Shown one piece after another: positions 21,701 through 31,131 of a stretch of DNA of 64,000 nt. The notes under the pieces are model-generated. The model was not told the DNA's origin. It ran no database searches and saw nothing but the letters and a program-made list of their open reading frames with translations. The position numbers and the translations under genes were made by a program. Origin of the DNA: Pseudopithomyces maydicus (Eukaryota; Ascomycota; Dothideomycetes; Pleosporales; Didymosphaeriaceae); assembly GCA_026873275.1 (NCBI GenBank), contig JANTUC010000007.1, positions 1,240,001 to 1,304,000 on the forward strand, read 5' to 3'. Every line of letters begins with the position of its first letter. Position 1 is the stretch's first letter.

Positions 21701-22176
21701 TCATCCGCCATCAGCGTCGTGTGATGCGCAGGTTCTGACTGCAGTGCACATTTGCAGTTCCTCATCGAAAGCTCTTTCCTTCCCCAATGTATCTGTGGGT
21801 TATGCTTTCGTAGCCAGGGGATACCCAGGATTAAGTCATGCTGACTTGCATCCAAGACGTCTAAGGTAATCCACTCCTGGTGCTCATGGATCTTGAGTGT
21901 CGTCGTGACCTCGTGTCGTATGCTTGATTGTCCTGGTAATCGGCGTCCATTCGCGACATGGATAGCCAAGGGAATTTCCTTGAGTTGTTCGCGGAGTCCG
22001 GCTCGTTGAACAGTCTTTCTCGATATAAAGTTTCCTTGGGCTCCCGAATCCAGTAAAGCCTTGATCCGTATTCTCTCATCAAGCATTACCGGTAGCTTAA
22101 TGAGGGATGCCTGGTCAGTTACCAGCGCATTTAGTTCTGTTGCGGCTCCACTGAGTCCGCCCGTTGGCCTAAAAAA
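18782..22176 (-). pseudogene. pol: pol polyprotein, one frameshift before the chromodomain
   Basis: Read by -1 frameshift from gag at 22176-22170. Order: protease with LLDSGAQGNFIS (about 22,040), RT with VAYLDDILVYS (about 21,000), RNase H with METDASDLAIG and DKELYAIV (20,400-20,580), integrase zinc region (HPGISKTVEL, CADCQRNK; 19,930-20,080), integrase core with AMDFVTGLP, ISDRDKLF and HPQTDGQTERTNQ (19,540-19,860), then GPFFISKQ and a chromodomain with DEYLVKWKGYP and NTWEPEGNL (18,810-18,960). The frame changes at about 19,214: after LKKG the continuing frame is spoiled, while the chromodomain is open from 19,198 in another frame. The old relative (31,771-31,785) has one more T on the plus strand at this point, which would keep the frame. 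I therefore read a one-base deletion here. Catalytic domains are all intact. Confidence 0.92.
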
Positions 22177-23927
22177 GACTGCTTGCCTTTCTTGCCTGCT
22201 CGCTTGCGTCTGAAGGGTTCACTTGCCTCCATCGTGTCGAGCCATTTATCTTCACCGAATCCGAACATGGCCTTGGTTCTTGCATGCTTCTGGCAATCCT
22301 TGTGTAAGCATGTCTGCCAATGTTCTTGTGTGCATGTGCCGTTAACAATGAGGGTCATTGTCATGTTTTCTCCTTCGAGGTACCCTGGAAAATATTGTCG
22401 AGTTCGCTTGTCCCAGAGATGTACGTCACAATCGTCGATTGGGCAGTCAAACCATTCCCATCGGCAGCGAGGCTGCTTAGAAGGGAACCAATGTTCTTCC
22501 TTGGCCCTGTAGTGAATAGTACACTGGTCATAGTTGCATAGTTTCCAGTTGATGCACATATGTTTGGGGTTTCGGTGGTCCAGTACGTAATCCGGTTCGT
22601 AGGTTTCTTTCTCGTTTTCATAGACTTTTTGCTTTGACTGTCGTTGGTACCTTTCTTGTCCCCATTCGATGTCAGCTTCACTAACGTACTTGAGTCGCTG
22701 ATCATCTAGGTGTGGGACTGATCCTTCAGGAAGATCTACATCCCGTGGTTGGAATTCTTCTTCCAGAGGTTCCGTTTGCGTAAGTTTGTCGAGGTACTCC
22801 ATAACGTTGATTGGTTTGGCTTGAGGATGTGGCGTAGGTGCTCGCGCTCGTACGGGTTCAAAGTCGTTGACGGGTTCTTCGTACGGATCCTCGTAAAGTC
22901 GTGAATCGTCTGAGTCCGAGTGTTCGTTTAGGTCCCTATCACTTATGCCGTCTGTGATAACCCATTCGTCTTCGTCGTCCTGATCGTTGGCGACGGTGAT
23001 TACGTTCAACTGTCTGATGACCTTGTTCTTAGATCTGCAGTTCCTGGCGATGTGACCCGGTTTGTCACAGTTAAAACAAGTGCGTTGCTCCTTTTGATTG
23101 AACGGGGTCCCTCCTCGAGGTTTACCGAAGGCGCGCTTGAGTCTGTTTGGTCCATTGGCATTTCCAGAGGCTTTGCCATATGTTCCAGTTTTCTTCTCCT
23201 CCTTCCTTACCATTACATTGTCCAGTTCCATCGGCTGGTAGCCGTAGGGGTCGTTCGTAACCCGTTGTTTGGTAGTGGTCGTACGGTAACTGGTTCGTCC
23301 GCTTGACTTGCCATACGTGGGTTGGAATCTCCCATGATTCTTGTATTCCTGGTGTAATTCGTGCCATTCTGCGTCAATCCTGATGGTTTCGTCGTAAAGT
23401 TCTTGCATCGTGTTGATCGCGGCTCCACTGCGTAGGAGTTCTTCGCGTACGGATTTCTTGAGACCTTGCTTATACATTTTGCGTAGGGAATCGTCGTTCC
23501 ACCCAGTCTGTACAGCGTAGTGTTTGAACTTTGCGGTATACTCGGCTGCTGAGTGCGTTTGTCGGAGGCGTTGGATAGCTTCTTCAGCGTAAGACTTCTC
23601 GTTGGCTGAACCGAAGAGTTGTTTGATCTGAGTACGGAAGGTACTGTAATCTTCGATGAGTTGGTCGATCTGGTCTCCTTCTTGGTTTTCCGCTGAAAGA
23701 TATGCTTCGATGTACGGCTGAATCCAGTCGGCTGGTTCGCCTCTCATGTACGTGGCGGCAAAGATGACTTTGTCCTTGTCTTCCATGTCCTTGTTGACAC
23801 AGTGGAAGTACAGGTCGAGTTGGAGTAGCCATGTCTTGAGTTTGCGTCGGTCGCCATCGTACAGGTCCGGTTTAGCAGCTTTGCTGTTAGGATTGTTGAA
23901 TGGGGTAAGGTCGTTGAAGTCGCTCAT
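22131..23927 (-). CDS. gag: gag protein with zinc knuckle and Cys/His-rich C-terminal domain
   Basis: 598 residues from the ATG at 23927; an in-frame TTG lies just upstream. The capsid-like part (about residues 20-190) carries WLLQLDLYF, GEPADWIQPYI and EEAIQRLRQTHSAAEYTAKF, normal for Ty3/Gypsy Gag. A CCHC zinc knuckle, CFNCDKPGHIARNC, lies at about residue 290. After an acidic stretch comes a second Cys/His-rich region (about 435-560): CINWKLCNYDQCTIHY, later CPIDDCDVHLW, CTQEHW and CLHKDCQKH. I do not recognise this domain; it may bind zinc or nucleic acid. The ORF is undamaged. It ends at TAA 22133-22131, after the TTTTTTA slippery site. Confidence 0.93.
   Translation of the reverse strand: MSDFNDLTPFNNPNSKAAKPDLYDGDRRKLKTWLLQLDLYFHCVNKDMEDKDKVIFAATYMRGEPADWIQPYIEAYLSAENQEGDQIDQLIEDYSTFRTQIKQLFGSANEKSYAEEAIQRLRQTHSAAEYTAKFKHYAVQTGWNDDSLRKMYKQGLKKSVREELLRSGAAINTMQELYDETIRIDAEWHELHQEYKNHGRFQPTYGKSSGRTSYRTTTTKQRVTNDPYGYQPMELDNVMVRKEEKKTGTYGKASGNANGPNRLKRAFGKPRGGTPFNQKEQRTCFNCDKPGHIARNCRSKNKVIRQLNVITVANDQDDEDEWVITDGISDRDLNEHSDSDDSRLYEDPYEEPVNDFEPVRARAPTPHPQAKPINVMEYLDKLTQTEPLEEEFQPRDVDLPEGSVPHLDDQRLKYVSEADIEWGQERYQRQSKQKVYENEKETYEPDYVLDHRNPKHMCINWKLCNYDQCTIHYRAKEEHWFPSKQPRCRWEWFDCPIDDCDVHLWDKRTRQYFPGYLEGENMTMTLIVNGTCTQEHWQTCLHKDCQKHARTKAMFGFGEDKWLDTMEASEPFRRKRAGKKGKQSFLGQRADSVEPQQN
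22170..22176 (-). promoter_or_regulatory. -1 ribosomal frameshift site TTTTTTA
   Basis: In gag phase the codons are TCT TTT TTA, so the heptamer T TTT TTA fits the X XXY YYZ rule for -1 slippage. The -1 frame is open from here into pol, while gag ends 37 bases later. A downstream pseudoknot was not tested. Confidence 0.85.
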
Positions 23928-23934
23928 GTTGAGG

Positions 23935-23942
23935 GTGTTCAA
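23935..23942 (-). other. candidate self-priming primer-binding site
   Basis: TTGAACAC begins two bases after the 5' LTR and is exactly complementary to GTGTTCAA in the LTR (24138-24131), which lies about 40 bases after TATATA (24182-24177), so close to the expected RNA 5' end. This is the arrangement of Tf1-type self-priming. No tRNA match was tested. Confidence 0.5.
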
Positions 23943-23944
23943 GA

Positions 23945-24380
23945 TGTTAAGACCACGAGGGTAGCTAGTCCTAGAGGTTAAGGTTGGTTCTCGGGCAGGA
24001 GCAACTTACGGAGGGAGAAGGGTTATCGACTGCGTGAGCGGGTCGATGGGGTAGTCGGTATCGGTATCACGTATGATACTAAATCAACAATGAGGCCTGA
24101 GTGAATCCAAACGATAGATTGATAAACAGGTTGAACACGAGTATCCACGAAGGAAACTCGGGTTCCTATATACTTGGGTTGATCAGTCCCACTGATCAAC
24201 TGATCACACTGATCAGCCTTTGCTCAGTGATCAGTATGCGAGCTGCTCAGTATGCTCAGTGCGCCAAGGCTACTGATCACACTGATCAGGTCACGTGACT
24301 ACATAATTACACGGCCCGCCCCGGGCCTCTAATTACATGTGGGATCGATGCTGTGCCGCAGCCATCTACAGATCTTAACA
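23945..24380 (-). repeat. 5' LTR of the chromovirus
   Basis: 436 bp, identical to the other LTR except base 24054. Contains TATATAGG on the element strand as likely promoter, and the TGATCA cluster upstream of it. Confidence 0.97.
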
Positions 24381-27300
24381 TAGACTTAGTATAAAAGGAT
24401 AATAAAAATTATTAAATACTATTATTAGAATTTTCTACTCTTATATTATAATTTTTTTATAACTTAAATTTAATTAATATTAGACTTTAATCTCATTATT
24501 TTATTATAAGTAAGTTATTAATTATTAAATTTTTATTTAATAAAAATATTTTAAAGGCGCGCTTAACTTCTAATTATATAATTAGAAATAATAATTAATT
24601 AGATTAATTATAGTTCCTTTAAATTGTATATATATTATAAGTGTAAGGAGGATACCCTCCCAGCGTCTAAAGCTATTTATATTCTATTTAAGCGCTAGCG
24701 TCGCGCTAGTATAATATATAAAAAAAGAAGCTAAAGGGAATAAGAACTTAAATAAAAATTAATTTTATTATTTATTAAAGACTTATTTACTATTATATTT
24801 ATTTTAATAATTTTAATTTCTTCTTCTATTTTATAGAATAGCAGCTTAATAATTTTTAAAATATAATTTTAAAACGCCGCCGCTATATTAGATCTATAAA
24901 AAGGAGAAAATATATTATTATTTTTAATTTTTTTAGTAATAGAGAATAACTTACCTTCTTTAATATAAAAAGACTTAGATAAAAAAATTAGATTTTATAA
25001 TAATAAAATTAGTAATACTTAAATAATAATATAATAAATTAGTAGTATTAGAAGAAATATAGAGACTTAAAATAAAAATTAAAAAATATAAATAATAGAT
25101 AATAATAAAAAGTCTAAAAAAATTTAAAATAAATTTTTAATAGCTAATACTATTATTAACACTACTATAATAAAGAATAAATAAATTACTTAATAATAAT
25201 ATTTAAGTAATATAGTTTTAGCGCACTCTTAGCGAGAACTAAAAATTAAATTTATTTTTAATTTTAAAGGGTAAAGTATTAAGAAGTTTAATAATTTTAA
25301 AATAAAATTAAAGATTGCATTCCGCTTAAATTTTTAAGTATTTATTATTAAGAATTAGTATATTATATTTATTTTATAATTATTAAAGATTACTTTGCGT
25401 TAGCTATAGCTATAAAAAAATAAAAATACTAATAAAATATTAAATTAATAATAGATAATAGTATTTCTACTAGACTAAATTAAAAGCCCTATTAATAGAA
25501 AACTATAAATAATAATATAGTACTAAAAGGCGATATAAAGGAAAAAATAATTAATAAATAAGTTTATAGCTTACTTAGCTATTTTAAAAAATTAAATAAA
25601 TCTTTTTTATAAATAAAAATATTTAATTATATATCTTTATAGCAAACTACACCTAAAAATTTAAATTATAATTACTAATTATAATAACTTCCTTTAGATA
25701 TATAGGAAACTAATAGACTAAATAGCTATTTTAAAGAATAATTAATAAAATAGCTAGATATTAATTATACTTTTATAATACTTTAGTACTAAAACTCCTA
25801 TTAATTAAAATAACACTCTATTATATATACTTTTATTATTTTAAGACTATTTTATAGGCGCACTACTACTATTCTATTATATTATTTAAAGTAATACCTA
25901 AAAAGATACCTGTTAATATTATAGAAAAATAGGATATTAAGAAAAGGACTATTAAATAAAATATAATTATTTTATTTAAGTAGTGCTAGCAATAAAAATA
26001 AATATTATAAAAATAAAAAATAATAAAATTTAGAAGCTATATCTAGACTACTAAAGAAATTTTAAATAAATTTTTATATATAAAGGATAATCTAACGCAG
26101 AGTAGGCAAATTAATAATATATTAATTTTACTTAAATTCTATAATAAATATAAATATAATTAATAAGCGCTTAGTAGTTTAACTAGATTTAATAATAGTC
26201 TTTAAAAATATAATAATATAATTATACCTATCTAACTTCTAAACGATAAAAAGTATATAGGTATATTATATAACTATATCTATTATAGATTCTTAAGGAA
26301 TAGAATATTATTTTTATATAATAGCCTATAAAGTAATAGATATATTTAATTTTATTTTAATAAAATTATTAGGGCTCTAATAGGGGCGTATAATTTTAAA
26401 TTATATAATAATAATATAGTACTAGGATATTAATACTACTATATATTAAATTAAAGATACCCCTATATTTTTATTTATTATAGGGGATTAATTAGAGGTC
26501 TTTATTTTAATAATTATAATTAGTAATTTTAAAAAATTTATAAAAAAATCTTTTTTTATAGCTAAAATAGTTTATAAATCGAATAGATAATAGTATTATT
26601 ATAATAATAGACTTATATTAGGAAGCTAACTATACTATAAAAATAAAAAAAGATAGTACTTTTTAGCCCTTTATATAACTTATTAATTATAAAATTAAGG
26701 GAGCTCTATAATTATATAATAAAAATAAAGTACATAAAATAGATTTAAAAGAGTATTAGCCTTATAGAAGCGCCTATTTTATTTATTCCTAAAAAGGATA
26801 GAACCCTTAGGCTATATATAAATTATAAGAATTTAAATAAAATTATTAAAAAGAATTAATTAGCTCTACCCCTTATTAATAAAATTTTAAATAAATTATT
26901 AGAGTTAAAAAGCTTTCTAAAGCTAAATTTAAAAAATACTTATTATTAAATTTAAATTTAATATAATAATAAATAGAAGATAGCGTTTCGCATATACTAT
27001 AAATACTTTAAATACACTATTATATCTTTTAAATTTATTAACACCCTTACTATATTCTAAGCTTATATTAATAAAACTTTAGTAGAATATACTAATATTT
27101 TTTATATAGTATATTTAGATAATATCCTTATCTTTATTAAAAATAATAAAAATTATTAGAACTAAGTAATTAAAGTCCTGTTATAATTATAATAGTACCG
27201 CCTATATATTAATTTAAAAAATATATTTTTAATACTATCTAAGTTAAATTCCTAGGGTTTATTATACGCTATAATAGTGTATAGATAAACTTAAGTAGAG

Positions 27301-28140
27301 TTAAAGTAATTTAAAAGTAATTAAAAATCTGTTTTATTAAGAATATATAAGTCTTTATTAGATTTATTAATTTTTATTATAGATTTATTTAAGGCTTCTC
27401 CTAAATTATAAAATCCTTTATAAATATATTAAAGAAGCCTAAAAGGGAGAGCTAAAAGGAGTATTTTTATAAATTAATATATATAATAGAGAGAGTAAAA
27501 CTCTAACTTAATAATATCTTTATAATTATACCTCTTTTATAATACTATAATCCCACTCTATCCTTTTAATTAAAGATAAATACCTCTAATTAAAACTTAA
27601 TAAAAGTATTCTTATAAAAGTTTCTTACTAGTAATTAGTATTTAATTTTTTTAGTTAAGAAAGTTAACTCTTATAAAAAGGAACTATTATACCTATAACC
27701 TGAAATTATATATTATTATAAAGGTTATATAACATTAGCGCGATTACATTAAAGGCTTAATATATATTTTAAAAGTTTTTACTAATTATAATAATTTAAA
27801 AGAATTTATAGAGGTAAAAGCTCTATTATAAAAATAAGTAAAATAGACTATCTTTCTAATAATATATAATTTTAAAACAAAATATAAAATAAAAAAATAA
27901 ATTTTATAAATAGGCTATCGCTTTAACTAATAGGTAATAATAATATAAAGAGATTATTAAAATAAAATATATTATTTATTTTATAAAGCTTTCTAGCAGT
28001 CCTTATAGGGACTAGTATTAATAATATGTTATTATTATAATATTATAATATTAAAAGAATGCTGTAGATTAGCTAGGGGCTAAATACTATAATTAAAATT
28101 AATATTATTTTAATACTTAAAAGGCTAACTAGATAATAGA

Positions 28141-29323
28141 TTTTTTTTTTTTAATGAGAAAGTCGCTGTTTGCAACTACTTAGTGGTAAGGAAATATACT
28201 CTATGTACTGTATAACTGATAACCGGCTCTTATAATATTTCTTTTTTTTTATACAACTATAGCGTGGTTCAAACCTATACTTTTATATAGTATTACTAGG
28301 AGAAAAGCTACTTAGTAGAGAATACTAAGTTATACTCTTCTATCCAGCTTTATTATCTAATACAGATATCTATATTACAAAATAAAAGATAATAGAGGAC
28401 AAAAATAAATAACTTAAGCAATTTAGGACGCTAGGCAGCACTTAAAAACCTAAATTATTTTTTAAAATATTTAATTCGACTTAATAAGATTTAACAGTAA
28501 TGGCTCATCCTAACGCCTAAGATAGGTTTTATATATATATTAATATTTCTAGCTCTTTAATATTATCTTAGTTAAATTTTATTATACCTCTACTTTCGAG
28601 ACTTCTGCTTCTTCTTTGAAAAATTATACTATTATTTCTGAATAACTAGTTAAATAAGATAAATAGGCCGTTCTTTAAAGGTTTCAGAGGCATAAAGCCC
28701 TTAAGATAGGACGAAGTAATAAAAGTAGATACCCCTCTTAGCAATAAACACCCTATAAAGCTATAATTATACGCTAGAAAGATAACTTATAATAATAATA
28801 AAATAATTATAATTTTAAAGCTTTTACTACTAGATACTAAATATAGACTTGCTCTAGGACTTAGTAGGTTAAAATTCTAGGACTTATACTGGTGCTGATG
28901 CTAAATATAGAATTCTGAAACAAATTTTATATATCTTTTATAAAATATTAAGTTAAAATCATGGAGAATATACTGAAAGATGATAAATACTGGTTGACTA
29001 AGGATAAAGGTAACTAGAAGAGGAAGATAAATTTAAATAAAAATCTAAAGGTAATGCTTAAGCCTTATAAAGACGCGGACTGGTTGAAGAACGCAGTAAA
29101 GGTTTAGGAACGTCTTATAGAGACGATATAGTAATTTATTTTAATTATACTAAAAGGTTATCTTAGCTGGTGGCTGGTTTTACAGTATTAATAAGTATCT
29201 ATCTAAAAGCCTTTTAACGTAATTAAATAAATCTTGTATATATGCTTTGTAACTGATTAAATAATCACTCGTTATATCAATTATTAGAACTTTCTGGAAC
29301 CTGTGGGTCTCGATCGAGACCGG
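28141..29323 (-). mobile_element. poly(A)-tailed retroposon, copy A
   Basis: Inserted in G1a. On the minus strand it starts with the palindrome GGTCTCGATCGAGACC and ends in poly(A) (T-run at 28,141-28,152). A 12-bp duplication AGATAATAGATT flanks it (28,131 and 29,324). The 3' third contains GTTTGAACCACGCT, close to a tRNA-type B box. No coding frame is evident over 1.18 kb. This fits a SINE-like or short non-autonomous LINE-type element. It is less RIP-mutated than the host relic. Confidence 0.75.
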
Positions 29324-30171
29324 AGATAATAGATTAAAAAGTTATAAAAAATTAAAAAGTTTATAATTTAATAAAAGGAAACCTATTTAATTATATTAAA
29401 TAGATTTAAAAGGATAACGTATTTATATTATAAAAATAATATAATATTATTACTCTAGCACCTACTAAGCGCAGTAAAAATAAGTAATTATTATAATAGA
29501 AAATAGATCCTAAGGGTATATTATACTATAATAATAAAGTCTTTATACTAAAAGAGCCTATATTAAGGGTAAAAATTTTATAATATTATTATAATAATCT
29601 ATTAATAGAGCACTTTAGCAGAGTCTAAACTTTAAAATTTATTAATAAGTTATACTACTAATTAAATCTAAATACCTTTATAAAAGAATATATTAATTTA
29701 TACGCAGTATATATATATAGATAGAAATACTTAAATAGTACTTTATAGGCGAATTAATATTACTATTAATACCTTAAGAGCTTTAGCAAGAACTAATAAT
29801 AAATTTTATTATAAATTTCTCTTTTAGTAAAAATAAAGGAGAGGTAGTTAATGCTATTTAAATAATAATAAATAAATATATTAAAATAGTCTAATATATT
29901 TTTATTATTAAAATATTAGAGACTAGCTAAATAGCTTAGTTATTTTTTAAAAAATAGTAAGGTACTTTAGAATTCTTATAAATATTATATTAGATAAGGG
30001 TCCTATCTTTATATTAATATTTTAGTTAGAATTCTATTTTATAATAAAGGTAAAATATTATTTTAGCACTACTTTTTATCTCTAGACTAATAAATAAATA
30101 AAATAATAAAATTAAATTTTAAAGTAGTATCTATATACTTATATTTATAAAAATTAATAAAATTAGCTATA

Positions 30172-30669
30172 TATTAAGACCACGAGGGTAGCTAGTCCTA
30201 GAGGTTAAGGTTGGTTCTTAGGCAGGAGTAACTTATAGAGTGAGAAGGGTTATTAACTATATAAGTAGATTAATAGGGTAGTTAGTATTAGTATTATAAA
30301 TAATACTAAATTAATAAGGAGGCCTAAGTAAATCTAAATAATAAATTAATAAATAGGTTAAATATAAGTATCTAAGTTAATACTTAAGCTTTTATATACT
30401 TTATACTAGCCCTACTTATTAATAAGTAATTTTTAAAAATTACTTTTTATTAAGCGCTTTCCTTTAAGCGTTTATTATTAAGTGCTTTCTACTAAGTAAT
30501 AAAGTATTAAGTATAAATATAAAGTACTTATTATAGAGCACTTATATAATTATATAATTATAATATAGTTATATAATATAGTGCGTAATTATAAAAATTA
30601 CTAACCTTATAGTAAGCTGTTAATAAGTATAAGATATAGTAGCCTTATATTAAAATTTAAATTATAATA
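30172..30669 (-). repeat. LTR of the chromovirus relic (left)
   Basis: 498 bp. Ends are TATTAAGACC (from TGTTAAGACC) and ATTATAATA (from ATTGTAACA), both explained by RIP transitions. Confidence 0.85.
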
Positions 30670-30861
30670 TTATTCTTTCTCTTTAACTAATTTATCCTTA
30701 AATTATATAATTATACTTACCTATTTTATATAAGCGTCTACCCTATAGTATACGCTTAAATATATAGGTTAATATACTTACTAAATCTACTATTTATAAG
30801 TTTTATTTATATAATAAAATCCTTTAGGCTAATACTATTATAAAATCTTCTTATTTTAACT

Positions 30862-31131
30862 GCGACGCTAAAAATCGCAAATATTATATTATACTTAATT
30901 TATGCTTAAAATATACCGAATATATTTACTAAGATTATTTTTATATTAATATATTATAGGTATCTCTTAATAAGACTTATAAAGAGTATAAGAAGAAGAT
31001 TAAAGAGGATAAAAAAGAATTAATATTAATTATTATTAAGTTATTAAAAGATAAGAAAATATTAGCTTAAATTAAAAAGTATATTTATAAAAAGACCTTA
31101 TATCTTGCTATAGATATAAAGGCGGAAGGTA
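30862..31131 (+). pseudogene. remnant of antisense accessory ORF in the relic
   Basis: In the place of the intact element's antisense ORF, the plus strand reads an open frame broken only by TAA/TAG. It starts CDAKNRKYY, has several Tyr codons of TAT type that may derive from TGT (Cys), and continues into a Lys/Glu-rich helix (TYKEYKKKIKEDKKEL). A Cys-rich start and coiled coil like the intact ORF are inferred; sequence similarity to it is weak. Confidence 0.5.

Larger units (their letters stand above)
17657..24380 (-). mobile_element. near-intact Ty3/Gypsy chromovirus
   Basis: Complete 6,724-bp LTR retrotransposon on the minus strand. The two 436-bp LTRs start TGTTAAGACC and end CTTAACA, and differ only at 17766 (A) versus 24054 (G). 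The 5-bp target duplication TAGAC flanks it (17652-17656 and 24381-24385). Order in element direction: 5' LTR, candidate primer site, gag, -1 frameshift site, pol (protease, RT, RNase H, integrase, chromodomain), antisense ORF, polypurine tract, 3' LTR. It has almost no RIP damage although the flanks are heavily mutated, so the insertion is recent. One single-base deletion in pol puts the chromodomain out of frame. Confidence 0.97.
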
